DNA from: Bacillus sp. S/N-304-OC-R1
Lineage (GTDB): Bacteria > Bacillota > Bacilli > Bacillales > Cytobacillaceae
Length of the DNA: 64,000 nucleotides
Assembly: GCF_019749375.1 (NCBI RefSeq)
Contig: NZ_JACWFE010000013.1
Location: 62,001-126,000 of the forward strand
Direction: 5' to 3'
This document shows positions 46,946-55,553 of the stretch, piece by piece. The translations under genes and the position numbers were made by a program. Below the pieces are notes generated by a model. The model searched no databases, was not told the origin of the DNA, and was given only the letters and a program-made list of their open reading frames with translations. Each line of letters begins with the position of its first letter. Position 1 is the stretch's first letter.

Positions 46946-47660
46946 GGTTGAAAATTTATATAAGCAATATGGCAAATTAGAAGTGTTAAAAGGGATATCA
47001 ACGACAATAAAGGATGGAGAAGTTGTTGCCATCATTGGTCCTTCCGGTTCGGGGAAATCAACTTTCCTTCGCTGTATTAATTTACTAGAGAAGCCGACAG
47101 CTGGCCAGATTACAATTGGAGATCATGATATTACCGATAAAAAAACAAATATTATGAAGGTGCGACAAAATGTAGGAATGGTTTTTCAGCATTTTCATTT
47201 ATTTCCCCATAAAACTGTTCTGCAAAATTTAACATACGCACCTATTACTGTAAAAGGCATGACAAAGCAGGAAGCAGAGAAAATAGGGCTTGAGCTGTTA
47301 GGCAAAGTTGGATTATCAGAGAAAGCCAATGAATATCCAAACCGCTTGTCTGGCGGACAAAAGCAGCGTGTAGCCATTGCTCGTGCACTTGCAATGCAGC
47401 CGGAAGTGATGTTGTTTGATGAGCCTACATCAGCCCTTGATCCTGAAATGGTTAAAGAAGTGCTTGACGTTATGAAGTCACTGGCTCATACAGGAATGAC
47501 GATGGCAATTGTTACGCATGAAATGGGATTTGCGAAAGAGGTTGCTGATCGTGTGCTCTTTTTAGATGGAGGGGTACTAGTGGAGGATGCGCCACCAGAT
47601 GAATTCTTTACGAACCCAAAATCAGCACGTGCAAGAGACTTCTTGCAAAAGGTACTCTAG
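46938..47660 (+). CDS. artR: Arginine/polar amino acid ABC transporter, ATPase
   Basis: The 240-residue ABC protein has Walker [20 protein letters not shown]-loop [17 protein letters not shown], signature [16 protein letters not shown] and Walker [14 protein letters not shown], characteristic of the polar amino-acid importer class. The start is GTG 46938 inside the artQ end, with AAGGAGAATGAG upstream. Confidence 0.94.
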   Translation: MIKVENLYKQYGKLEVLKGISTTIKDGEVVAIIGPSGSGKSTFLRCINLLEKPTAGQITIGDHDITDKKTNIMKVRQNVGMVFQHFHLFPHKTVLQNLTYAPITVKGMTKQEAEKIGLELLGKVGLSEKANEYPNRLSGGQKQRVAIARALAMQPEVMLFDEPTSALDPEMVKEVLDVMKSLAHTGMTMAIVTHEMGFAKEVADRVLFLDGGVLVEDAPPDEFFTNPKSARARDFLQKVL

Positions 47661-47685
47661 AATATAATAATGATATAAGTACTTA

Positions 47686-47719
47686 GAAGATGATTTCTAT
47701 TGATCATCTTCTTTTTTTT
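47686..47719 (+). terminator. Terminator of artPQR
   Basis: GAAGATGAT / ATCATCTTC stem with an eight-base loop, then eight T residues. Confidence 0.9.
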
Positions 47720-47785
47720 GGACATAATTTGTTATGAAGTTTATAATTATTTCGCATATATTGGATGACTAGGAGTAACCACATT

Positions 47786-48781
47786 ATGAAGTTTCGCATT
47801 GGCTATCGAACGATAAAAACAGCTATTGGTACAACAGCTGCTATAATTTTGGCGCAAATCTTTGGGTTTCATAATTTTGCTTCAGCAGGTATTATTACAA
47901 TCCTTTGTATAAAGCCTACAAAAAAGATGTCTTTGCAAGCATCATTAGACCGTTTCTTTGCATGCCTATTAGCTATTATATTATCGGCAGTGATCTTTGA
48001 AGGGATAGCTTATCACCCATTAATGATCGGACTGCTGCTGTTATTCTTTATTCCGACAACCGTAATGCTAAAAATTAGTGATGGCATTGTAACGAGCAGT
48101 GTGATTATTTTGCATATTTATTCTGCTGGACAGGTAACCGCAGAAATAATATTAAATGAATTAGGGATTATTACAATTGGTATTGGTGTAGCACTAATTG
48201 CTAACTTGTTTATGCCTAGCCTCGATCAGAAGCTAGGTGAATACCAAATGCAAATAGAAGAAAATTTCAAACGGATTTTTGAAGAAATAGTTATTTATCT
48301 TCGAGTAAATGAGAGCAATTGGGATGGTCTTGAAATTACTGAGACAGCCAGATTGATTGAGGAGGCTGAAGCTCTTTCTTATCGTGATGTGGAAAATCAT
48401 TTTCTCCGTAATGAGAATATTTTCTATCATTACTTTAAAATGAGAGAGAAACAATTTGAAATTATTGAGCGTGTACTGCCTATTGTGACTTCAATTTCAT
48501 ACACAGTTGAGCAGGGGGAAATGGTTGCGGATTTTATCGAGGATCTATCCAAAAATATTCACCCGGGAAATACTGCTCATATTTTTTTAGATAAGCTTTA
48601 TAAAATGAAGACGTCATTTAAAAATATGGATTTACCTAAGACAAGAATTGAATTTGAAGCACGTGCAGCTCTATTTCAATTTGTTAGGGAAATGGAAGAG
48701 TATTTGTGGATAAAAAGTGCAACTAAAGAGCTTCCAATTGGCAGAAAAGTGCATGTTCCACACTATTCAGGTGAAAACTAA
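47786..48781 (+). CDS. yqjA: YqjA, aromatic-acid-exporter-like membrane protein
   Basis: The 331-residue protein has a hydrophobic N-terminal half with four to five helices (about residues 12-145; KTAIGTTAAIILAQIFG, IITILCIKPTKKMSLQASLDRF) and a soluble helical C-terminal half, the layout of the ArAE_1/FUSC-like family. The substrate is unknown. The start ATG 47786 (MKFRIGYRTIK) has AGGAG upstream; an in-frame ATG at 47765 overlaps no SD. Confidence 0.87.
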   Translation: MKFRIGYRTIKTAIGTTAAIILAQIFGFHNFASAGIITILCIKPTKKMSLQASLDRFFACLLAIILSAVIFEGIAYHPLMIGLLLLFFIPTTVMLKISDGIVTSSVIILHIYSAGQVTAEIILNELGIITIGIGVALIANLFMPSLDQKLGEYQMQIEENFKRIFEEIVIYLRVNESNWDGLEITETARLIEEAEALSYRDVENHFLRNENIFYHYFKMREKQFEIIERVLPIVTSISYTVEQGEMVADFIEDLSKNIHPGNTAHIFLDKLYKMKTSFKNMDLPKTRIEFEARAALFQFVREMEEYLWIKSATKELPIGRKVHVPHYSGEN

Positions 48782-48805
48782 CCTTTAAAAAGGTTGGTGA
48801 TTGTT

Positions 48806-49318
48806 TTGATAAAGCTTATTACTTCCATAATGATTGCATTTACAATTTCGCCAATCTGGCCATTAGGGCAAAATCCCCTGCCAGGCGATCCATTCATTAT
48901 TGTTAACAAAAAAACAAATGAAGTTGCTTTAATTAATGAGAATAAAGTCCAAACAGTAATTACTGCTGCAACAGGGAAAACCGAGGATTTAACACCAGAA
49001 GGGATGTTTACGATTACAGTTAAGGCAAAAAATCCTTATTATCGTAAAAAAGATATAAAAGGCGGAGAGCCTGATAACCCGCTAGGAACGAGATGGATTG
49101 GATTTGATGCCGCTGAAACAGACGGAAGAATATATGGAATTCACGGTACAAATGATCCATCCTCAATTGGAAAATATATTTCCCAAGGGTGCATAAGACT
49201 TCAAAATGAAGCCGTAGAATCTCTTTATACGATGATTCCAATCGGAACAAAAATCCTTATTATTACTTCAGAAAAAAGCTATGAACAACTTGGTCGAGAC
49301 TACGGTGCAATTCAATAA
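48806..49318 (+). CDS. L,D-transpeptidase (YkuD family)
   Basis: The 170-residue protein has an N-terminal membrane or signal segment (about residues 2-17) and a YkuD domain. FIIVNKKTNEVALINENK opens the domain and HGTNDPSSIGKYISQGCIRLQN holds the catalytic His and Cys. The PEGMFTI and NPLGTRWI blocks are also typical. It should cross-link peptidoglycan or attach proteins to it outside the membrane. The start is uncertain: TTG 48806 with GGTGA nearby is preferred over TTG 48794 or GTG 48797. It follows yqjA by 24 bp and may be co-transcribed. Confidence 0.88.
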   Translation: MIKLITSIMIAFTISPIWPLGQNPLPGDPFIIVNKKTNEVALINENKVQTVITAATGKTEDLTPEGMFTITVKAKNPYYRKKDIKGGEPDNPLGTRWIGFDAAETDGRIYGIHGTNDPSSIGKYISQGCIRLQNEAVESLYTMIPIGTKILIITSEKSYEQLGRDYGAIQ

Positions 49319-49411
49319 TAAAGAGGCTGATTAGTAGTGGCAGAGTCTGCTCAACATTTATGCAATGTGAGCGAGTATTCTGCCGCTTCCTTTTTATCAG
49401 CCTCTTATTAT
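49317..49411. repeat. Three-tier nested inverted repeat
   Basis: AAGAGGCTGAT (49321-49331) pairs with ATCAGCCTCTT (49396-49406), and flanking AT bases extend it with one bulge. Inside, GGCAGA (49339-49344) pairs with TCTGCC (49379-49384). Innermost, GCTCAACATT (49349-49358) pairs with AATGTGAGC (49364-49372) with one bulged A. It begins at the transpeptidase stop and ends 22 bp before the Prli42 stop on the other strand, so it could be an elaborate bidirectional terminator or a small palindromic element. Confidence 0.7.
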
Positions 49412-49432
49412 TGATATAGTAACGTAAATCTA

Positions 49433-49528
49433 TTAAAAAAACATGGATGCGCCAATGACTAATGTAGAGGCAAGCATGGCGAATATCATTAAATAAACAA
49501 TTATCTTACGCACTTTTTTATTTGACAA
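49433..49528 (-). CDS. prli42: Stressosome-associated mini-protein Prli42 (31 residues)
   Basis: The reverse strand reads TTG 49528 to TAA 49433, with GGGAG nine bases upstream. The product begins MSNKKVRKIIVYLMIFAML and ends in a hydrophobic segment with FF at the C-terminus. A short basic N-terminus followed by one transmembrane helix, and a KKVRKIVVYLMIFAMLAST-type core, match the Prli42 family described in Listeria, where it anchors the stressosome to the membrane. Whether a stressosome is tethered here is inference. The 49529-49767 stretch holds its own AT-rich promoter area and one inverted repeat. Confidence 0.85.
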   Translation of the reverse strand: MSNKKVRKIIVYLMIFAMLASTLVIGASMFF

Positions 49529-49682
49529 TACATTTCACTCCCTGCCAACATAGTTTTCTTGTTTACATTTTACTAGGAAATCTCTAATTGAACAACCGCT
49601 CGAATTATTAAAGGAATTTTCGACAGTTTTAGAGAATATATAATGCAATAGTTTTTATTATTAAAAAATATTCAGAGTATTT

Positions 49683-49717
49683 AAAGGGAACCCGATTAAT
49701 GATTGGTGTTTCCCTTT
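49683..49717 (+). other. Inverted repeat in the mce leader
   Basis: AAAGGGAA (49683-49690) pairs with TTCCCTTT (49710-49717), 19-nt loop, followed by ATTAT. It lies 50 bp upstream of mce and could be a leader hairpin or a weak terminator. Confidence 0.4.
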
Positions 49718-49767
49718 ATTATAGAAAAGTTTATAATTTTAAGAGTATAGCAAATGGAGGGGAACAA

Positions 49768-50172
49768 ATGATTAAAAAAGTCGATCATATCGGAATTGCA
49801 GTTTGCTCGCTTGATGAAGCACTGCCATTTTATACGGACATTTTAAAGCTTCCTCTGCTTGGTATTGAAGAGGTTAAAAGTGAAAAGCTAAGAGTTGCTT
49901 TCATAAAAGCAGGTGAAACAAAACTAGAGCTGCTAGAGCCGACTAGTTCTGAAAGCGCTGTCGCGAAATTTATCGAAAAACGCGGTGAAGGCCTTCATCA
50001 TGTTGCTTTAGGGGTTGAATCTATCGAGGAACGGATAAAAGAAATGAAGGAAAAAGGCATTTCCATGATCAATGAAGAGCCAAAAATTGGCGCAGGCGGT
50101 GCGCAAGTTGCGTTTATGCACCCAAAATCAACAGGAAAAGTGCTTTATGAATTTTGTGAGAGGAAAGGATGA
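49768..50172 (+). CDS. mce: Methylmalonyl-CoA epimerase
   Basis: The 134-residue vicinal-oxygen-chelate protein has metal ligands in KVDHIGIAV (His), GEGLHHVALGV (His) and VLYEFCE (Glu), with LLEPTS and GAQVAFMHPKS typical of methylmalonyl-CoA epimerases. It converts (S)- to (R)-methylmalonyl-CoA, linking the carboxylase to the mutase. The start ATG 49768 (MIKKVDHIG) has GGAGGGG upstream; an in-frame ATG at 49699 lies in the hairpin. mmdA starts nine bases after its end. Confidence 0.94.
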   Translation: MIKKVDHIGIAVCSLDEALPFYTDILKLPLLGIEEVKSEKLRVAFIKAGETKLELLEPTSSESAVAKFIEKRGEGLHHVALGVESIEERIKEMKEKGISMINEEPKIGAGGAQVAFMHPKSTGKVLYEFCERKG

Positions 50173-50181
50173 AAGGAAGCA

Positions 50182-51732
50182 ATGGCAGACATCTATGAAA
50201 AGATTAATGAGTTATATGACCGCAGAAGAGAAATAGAATTGGGCGGCGGAGATGAAAGAATTGCAAAGCAGCATGAAAAAGGCAAGCTGACAGCTAGAGA
50301 GCGGATTGATTTATTAGTTGATCCTGGCACTTTCGTGGAATTAAATCCTTTTATTGAACATCGTTGTACAGACTTTGGCTTAGAAGGACAAAAGGGGCCG
50401 GGAGATGGTGTAGTAACTGGATATGGTAAAGTAAATGGCAGACCGATTTTTTTATTTTCACAAGACTTTACGGTGTTTGGCGGAGCTCTTGGGGAAATGC
50501 ATGCGAAAAAAATTGCGAATGTTATGGATTTAGCTGCTAAAAATGGCGCACCTTTCGTCGGTTTAAATGACTCCGGCGGTGCAAGAATTCAAGAGGGTGT
50601 TGTTTCTTTAGATGGATACGGTCATATCTTCTATCGTAACGCAATCTATTCAGGTGTTATTCCGCAAATTTCAGTTATTATGGGACCTTGTGCTGGCGGA
50701 GCAGTTTATTCTCCTGCCATCACAGATTTTGTTTTTATGGTAGAGGAAACGAGTCAAATGTTCATTACGGGTCCTAAGGTCATTGAAACGGTTACAGGAG
50801 AAAAAATCTCTTCTGAGGATTTAGGCGGAGCAAATGTACATAATACGATTAGCGGGAATGCGCATTTTAAAGGAAAAACAGAAGCAGAAGTGATCGAACA
50901 AGTGCGCCATTTATTAACCTATTTACCGCAAAATAATGAAGAAAAGCCACCAAGACTCGAGACTGCTAATGAGGATGATTACCGTCCGGACTTAACGGAT
51001 GTAATTCCATTCGACGCTGTTCGTCCATATGATGTGCGCAAAGTGATTGAGCAAGTCGTTGATCAAAATTCCTTCATAGAGATTCATCAGGATTTTGCTA
51101 AAAATATAGTTGTGGGATTGGCTAGAATTAAGGGAGAAGTAATAGGCCTTGTCTGCAATCAGCCGAAGGTTATGGCAGGCGGACTTGATATTGATTCATC
51201 TGATAAAGCTGCAAGGTTTATTCGCTTCTGTGATTCGTTCAATATCCCGATCATTACATTTGAGGATGTAACAGGCTTTTTCCCAGGTGTTAAGCAGGAG
51301 CATGGCGGGATTATTCGCCATGGTGCAAAAATTCTGTATGCGTATTCTGAAGCAACCGTTCCAAAGCTGACGGTAATTTTGCGTAAAGCATTTGGCGGTG
51401 CCTATGTAGCTTTAAATAGTAAAGCTATTGGAGCTGATCTCGTTTTTGCTTGGCCAAATGCAGAGGTTGCTGTTATGGGTCCTCAGGGGGCAGCAAATAT
51501 CATTTTTGCCCGTGAAATTCAAAACAGTGAAGATCCAGAAGCGACAAGAGCACAGAAAATTGAGGAGTATCGCGAGAAATTTGCCAATCCGTATGTAGCT
51601 GCCAGCAGAGGGATGGTTGACGATGTCATTGATCCGCGTGAAACGAGAATTAAATTGATTCAAGCTCTTGAAATGCTGAGAAATAAACAAGAATCAAGAC
51701 CTAAGAAAAAGCATGGAAATATACCGCTGTAA
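50182..51732 (+). CDS. mmdA: Acyl-CoA carboxyltransferase (propionyl/methylmalonyl-CoA type), YqjD-like
   Basis: The 516-residue protein is a carboxyltransferase of the propionyl-CoA carboxylase beta family. It has KGKLTARERIDLLVDPGTF, DSGGARIQEGV, the oxyanion block GPCAGGAVYSPAITDF and, in the C-terminal half, AFGGAYVALNSKAIGADLVFAWPNAEVAVMGPQGA. It carboxylates propionyl-CoA or decarboxylates methylmalonyl-CoA, depending on partners. No dedicated biotin carboxylase or carrier gene lies beside it. The start ATG 50182 follows AAAGGAAG. Confidence 0.92.
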   Translation: MADIYEKINELYDRRREIELGGGDERIAKQHEKGKLTARERIDLLVDPGTFVELNPFIEHRCTDFGLEGQKGPGDGVVTGYGKVNGRPIFLFSQDFTVFGGALGEMHAKKIANVMDLAAKNGAPFVGLNDSGGARIQEGVVSLDGYGHIFYRNAIYSGVIPQISVIMGPCAGGAVYSPAITDFVFMVEETSQMFITGPKVIETVTGEKISSEDLGGANVHNTISGNAHFKGKTEAEVIEQVRHLLTYLPQNNEEKPPRLETANEDDYRPDLTDVIPFDAVRPYDVRKVIEQVVDQNSFIEIHQDFAKNIVVGLARIKGEVIGLVCNQPKVMAGGLDIDSSDKAARFIRFCDSFNIPIITFEDVTGFFPGVKQEHGGIIRHGAKILYAYSEATVPKLTVILRKAFGGAYVALNSKAIGADLVFAWPNAEVAVMGPQGAANIIFAREIQNSEDPEATRAQKIEEYREKFANPYVAASRGMVDDVIDPRETRIKLIQALEMLRNKQESRPKKKHGNIPL

Positions 51733-51800
51733 CATATAGGTGTATAATTTATTTGTTATAAACATGCTAAAGTGTATGTAAAATATTGGAGGAAAAAGAA

Positions 51801-52919
51801 ATGATTAATCAAGAGCGCTTGCTTAACGAATTTTTAGAACTTGTTCAAATTGATTCGGAAACAAAATATGAAGCAGAAATTGCAAACGTATTAAAACAGA
51901 AATTTTCTGATTTAGGTGTAGAAGTTTTTGAAGATGATACTACTGAACAGACTGGACATGGAGCTGGCAACCTAATTTGTACACTTCCTGGTACTAAAGA
52001 AGGTGTGGACACGATCTATTTTACTTCCCATATGGATACGGTTGTTCCAGCTAGAGGAGTTAAGCCGTCAATAAAGGATGGCTATGTAGTGACAGACGGT
52101 ACAACAATTTTAGGGGCTGATGATAAAACAGGTCTTGCGGTAATGTTGGAAGTCATTAAAATTCTTAAAGAACAAAGCATTCCTCATGGTACAATCCAAT
52201 TCATTATAACAGTTGGAGAAGAGTCTGGCCTTGTTGGAGCGAAGGTTCTTGATCCATCTTTGCTGAAAGCAAAATTCGGCTATGCACTAGATAGTGATGG
52301 CAAGGTTGGGAATATTATTGTCGCTGCTCCTACTCAAGCGAAAGTATTTGCAACTATTCATGGGAAAACAGCTCATGCTGGCGTTGCTCCTGAAAAAGGA
52401 GTATCAGCCATTACGATTGCGGCAAAGGCGATTTCAAGAATGCCTTTAGGTCGAATTGATGAAGAGACAACTGCAAATATTGGCCGCTTTGAAGGCGGTA
52501 CACAAACTAATATCGTTTGTGACCGAGTAGATATTCTCGCAGAGGCACGTTCTTTAGTTAATGAAAAAATGGAAGCTCAAGTGCAAAAGATGAAAGAAGC
52601 GTTCGAAAGTGCCGCAGCCGAAATGGGCGGAAAAGCAGATGTTAAAATTCAAATCATGTATCCGGGCTTCAAATTTGGTGAAGGCGATCATGTTGTTGAA
52701 GTAGCACGGAGAGCAGCAGCTAAAATTGACCGCAGCTGTGAGCTGTTAAAAAGCGGTGGAGGAAGCGATGCTAACGTAATTGCTGGTTTTGGAATCCCAA
52801 CGGTTAATCTAGCTGTCGGCTATGAAGAAATTCATACAACGAATGAGCGGATGCCAATTGAAGAATTGTATAAATTAGCGGAAATGGTTCTTGCGATTAT
52901 TGAGGAAGTATCAGCTTAA
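51801..52919 (+). CDS. yqjE: M20 family peptidase YqjE (PepT-like)
   Basis: The 372-residue metallopeptidase has the zinc motifs FTSHMDTVVPARG, ILGADDKTGLAVMLE, TVGEESGLVGAK with the catalytic Glu, and a late His in EEIHTTNERMP. A lid/dimerisation domain (about 180-290) opens with GKTAHAGVAPEKGVSAI. The family includes tripeptidases and acyl-amino-acid hydrolases; the substrate here is open. The start ATG 51801 has GGAGG upstream. In B. subtilis it also follows yqjD. Confidence 0.92.
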   Translation: MINQERLLNEFLELVQIDSETKYEAEIANVLKQKFSDLGVEVFEDDTTEQTGHGAGNLICTLPGTKEGVDTIYFTSHMDTVVPARGVKPSIKDGYVVTDGTTILGADDKTGLAVMLEVIKILKEQSIPHGTIQFIITVGEESGLVGAKVLDPSLLKAKFGYALDSDGKVGNIIVAAPTQAKVFATIHGKTAHAGVAPEKGVSAITIAAKAISRMPLGRIDEETTANIGRFEGGTQTNIVCDRVDILAEARSLVNEKMEAQVQKMKEAFESAAAEMGGKADVKIQIMYPGFKFGEGDHVVEVARRAAAKIDRSCELLKSGGGSDANVIAGFGIPTVNLAVGYEEIHTTNERMPIEELYKLAEMVLAIIEEVSA

Positions 52920-52936
52920 ATTATATACTTTTAAAC

Positions 52937-52974
52937 AAAAAAGCAGTGTGATTATGAAATCCACTGCTTTTTGT
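52937..52974. terminator. Terminator between yqjE and the MFS gene
   Basis: AAAAAGCAGTG / CACTGCTTTTT stem with a 13-base loop and A/T tracts on both sides, suited to both strands (the MFS gene ends at 52985). Confidence 0.85.
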
Positions 52975-52984
52975 GTGTTGAATT

Positions 52985-54217
52985 TTAATGTCCTGATTCA
53001 ATAGAATCGACATGCTTTACATGTTTATTATTTGCCCAAATAAATAGCACCGATAAAAGGACAAATACGGCTCCCACTATAAAAGGCATATGCGGGTTAA
53101 ACCATTCAGCCAACTTTCCTGCAAGGAAAGGAGCGATCGCACCTCCGATAAAACGTAGGAAACTATATGCTGCAGAAGCTGTTGAACGTTCAATTGGTGC
53201 ACAATTCATAACAGCTGTTGTAATTAACGTATTGTTGTTTCCTAATAGGGAACCAGCAAATATGACTGCTGCAATAACAACCCATTGAATAGACGTCCAA
53301 ATACCCATAATGAATAAAATGAGCGCAAATAATATAAGCATTGCACACATAGACTTGACCGTTCCAAAGCGCTTTTGCAGCTTTGGAGCCATGAATACTG
53401 AAGTAACTGCAAGTAAAATTCCCCAGCCCAAGAACACAAGTCCTAAGCCATGCTCATCAAGTCCCATAACAAATGGTGTGTATGCCAAAAGGGTAAAGAA
53501 TCCGAAATTATAAAGAGCAGCGGTTAATCCAAAAACAAGGAGCGATCGATGCTGCTTAAGAGCACGAAACGGATCAGCTAATGCTGTTTTAGGACGTTCA
53601 GACTGAGTTGTTTTCGGATTTGGCATTAATACAATAAGACCAATAAAAGCAATAACCATTAATACGGCAACTCCAAGGAAGGGACCTCTCCAAGACATGC
53701 CTCCAAGCCAGCCTCCTAATAAGGGGCCGACTGATATCCCAAGACCAATAGCAGCCTCATATAAAATGATCGCATTCGCTGTTCCGCTAGTTGAGAGGGA
53801 TACAATAGCAGCTAATGCAGTGGCAACAAAAAGTGCATTTCCAAGCCCCCAGCCTCCGCGTAGACCAACAAGCGTCCAAATCCCATTAGAAAATCCTCCA
53901 AGGGCAGAGAACAAAGCGATAATAACAATCCCAGTAAGCAAGGTTCGCTTTACGCCTAATCTGGATGAAATCATTCCAGTAATAAGCATAGCCACTGCCA
54001 TAACTGCATTATAGCTAGTAAACAGGAGTGAAACCTCACTTGGTGTGGCATTTAAATTATGGGCAATAGCTGGTAATATCGGATCCACCAATCCAATACC
54101 CATAAAGGCGATGATACAGGCGAAGAATACGGCCCAAACTGACTTTGGCTGATGCAGAATACTTGTGTTTGCTGCTTTCAGCGAATCAGCATGAACCCTT
54201 TGAGTAGTTGATGACAT
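52985..54217 (-). CDS. MFS efflux transporter (12 TM)
   Basis: The 410-residue protein has the 12-helix major facilitator layout. The first helix carries DPILPAIAHNLNATPSEVSLLFTSY, a motif common in drug:H+ antiporters, and the loop 2-3 motif is GMISSRLGVKRTLLTG. The start ATG 54217 (MSSTTQRV) has AAAGGAG eight bases upstream; the ATG at 54223 is too close to it. It is divergent from a MarR gene with palindromic sites between, so it is probably a regulated exporter. The substrate cannot be read from sequence. Confidence 0.9.
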   Translation of the reverse strand: MSSTTQRVHADSLKAANTSILHQPKSVWAVFFACIIAFMGIGLVDPILPAIAHNLNATPSEVSLLFTSYNAVMAVAMLITGMISSRLGVKRTLLTGIVIIALFSALGGFSNGIWTLVGLRGGWGLGNALFVATALAAIVSLSTSGTANAIILYEAAIGLGISVGPLLGGWLGGMSWRGPFLGVAVLMVIAFIGLIVLMPNPKTTQSERPKTALADPFRALKQHRSLLVFGLTAALYNFGFFTLLAYTPFVMGLDEHGLGLVFLGWGILLAVTSVFMAPKLQKRFGTVKSMCAMLILFALILFIMGIWTSIQWVVIAAVIFAGSLLGNNNTLITTAVMNCAPIERSTASAAYSFLRFIGGAIAPFLAGKLAEWFNPHMPFIVGAVFVLLSVLFIWANNKHVKHVDSIESGH

Positions 54218-54289
54218 TTTCATCTCTCCTTTATTTTATTATCTAGTTATTTAAAAGAATTATTTCATAATATATGTGTCATCGAAAAT

Positions 54290-54326
54290 TAGTTGTATTA
54301 TGAAACTACATTATTGTATTATACAA
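54290..54326. promoter_or_regulatory. MarR-type operators between the MFS and marR genes
   Basis: TTGTATTATACAA (54314-54326) is a perfect 13-bp palindrome. TAGTTGTATTATGAAACTA (54290-54308) is an imperfect dyad sharing TTGTATTAT. The two lie 24 bp apart centre to centre in the divergent gap, as expected for a MarR repressor controlling both genes. Confidence 0.65.
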
Positions 54327-54438
54327 CTATTTTTATTTCTGTCAATTAGGTGTCGAAGCTTTCCCTTAGTTTTTTAGAAAAAGATGCAGGTTATGTTATG
54401 ATAGAGATAGATCATTACGATACTGCGAGGTAGTAAAA

Positions 54439-54870
54439 ATGGACGAACGAGCTATAGAAACTATTGAACTTGAACTGGCTATCCTAATTCGACGAATAAA
54501 TTCCATTTCAAATTATAAAAAGTTTGGTAATCTTGATCGATCTGCATATTTATTATTACATCAAATAAACGTGCATAATGGATCAGCAGGCGTGAAAATA
54601 TTGGCAGATGAGTTTCAATTAGATATTTCAACAGTTAGCAGACAAACCGCTTCACTGGAGAAAAAAGAGTATGTATACAGAATTCCTGACCCATCAGATG
54701 GCAGGGCCTATTTTCTTCAAATTACTGAATTAGGGAAAAAAGAATTGCTTCAGTATAAAAAATCACGAATGGAAAGAGTGTCAGAAATTATAGAAAGCTG
54801 GACTGACGAAGAACGAGAGATCTTTGGCCAGCTCCTAAAAAAATTTAATCGTGGTGCAATCAATAGTTAA
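54439..54870 (+). CDS. MarR family transcriptional regulator
   Basis: The 143-residue protein is a winged helix-turn-helix regulator: LADEFQLDISTVSRQTASLEKKEYVYR is the recognition region and DPSDGRAYFLQIT the wing, flanked by dimerising helices. The start ATG 54439 has GCGAGG upstream. It likely represses itself and the divergent exporter; the ligand is unknown. Confidence 0.92.
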   Translation: MDERAIETIELELAILIRRINSISNYKKFGNLDRSAYLLLHQINVHNGSAGVKILADEFQLDISTVSRQTASLEKKEYVYRIPDPSDGRAYFLQITELGKKELLQYKKSRMERVSEIIESWTDEEREIFGQLLKKFNRGAINS

Positions 54871-54968
54871 CCAGCTTTTAGCAAGAAATAGTAATATTTC
54901 CTTCAAAAATTCTCACTTATTTAGTAATATATGTATAGGGGAAACTACCTATAGATAGGAGGGATTGC

Positions 54969-55445
54969 ATGGAAGAGACGAATAAAGTTGTGGTTTTTCA
55001 AGTTGGAAATGAAGAATATGCGATTCCTATTCGATTTGTCATTTCAATTGAAAAAGTGGAAGGAATTACACCTATCCCGAATTTGCCTGATTATGTGAAT
55101 GGAATATTTAAAGTAAGAGGAGAGCTAAGCCCGGTCATTGATTTTGAAAGAGTTCTATACAATCGGCCAACCATAATGAATGAATCAGCAAAGATCATTG
55201 TTTTACATACGAATGAGCTGTCAATTGGTGTAATTGTTAAGGACGCAAAAGAAATTATTGATATTCCATCTGAAAAGATAAAACAGCTTGGTCTTATCGC
55301 TTATAAAAAGACAACATATTTTACTGGTGTGGCTAATTTGGATTCGCGCATTATCACTTTGATAGATCCTTCAGAAATGGTTCAATGTTTAGAAGGGATC
55401 AAGCAGATTCAGGAATTTATGATGTCGCAAATGGAAAATGCATAA
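54969..55445 (+). CDS. Orphan CheW-domain protein
   Basis: The 158-residue product is a single CheW domain: VVVFQVGNEEYAIPIRFVISIEKVEGITPIPNLPDYVNGIFKVRG followed by SPVIDFERVL and a later ITLIDPSEMV. It differs from a canonical cheW by standing alone, outside a chemotaxis operon. It lacks the receiver domain of CheV. It could be an extra coupling protein between receptors and CheA. The start ATG 54969 has TAGGAGGG upstream and a terminator follows, so it is monocistronic. Confidence 0.9.
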   Translation: MEETNKVVVFQVGNEEYAIPIRFVISIEKVEGITPIPNLPDYVNGIFKVRGELSPVIDFERVLYNRPTIMNESAKIIVLHTNELSIGVIVKDAKEIIDIPSEKIKQLGLIAYKKTTYFTGVANLDSRIITLIDPSEMVQCLEGIKQIQEFMMSQMENA

Positions 55446-55452
55446 TATTTCG

Positions 55453-55484
55453 AACAGAGGATGGCAGCCATCCTCTGTTTTTTA
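55453..55484 (+). terminator. Terminator of the cheW-like gene
   Basis: Perfect 12-bp stem AACAGAGGATGG / CCATCCTCTGTT, CAG loop, then T residues. Confidence 0.9.
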
Positions 55485-55553
55485 TTCGAAAAGTGAAAGA
55501 CGGAAGCCATTTTGGTAAAATAGTAGCAGAGTAAAGGTAAGGGAAGTGTCGGC

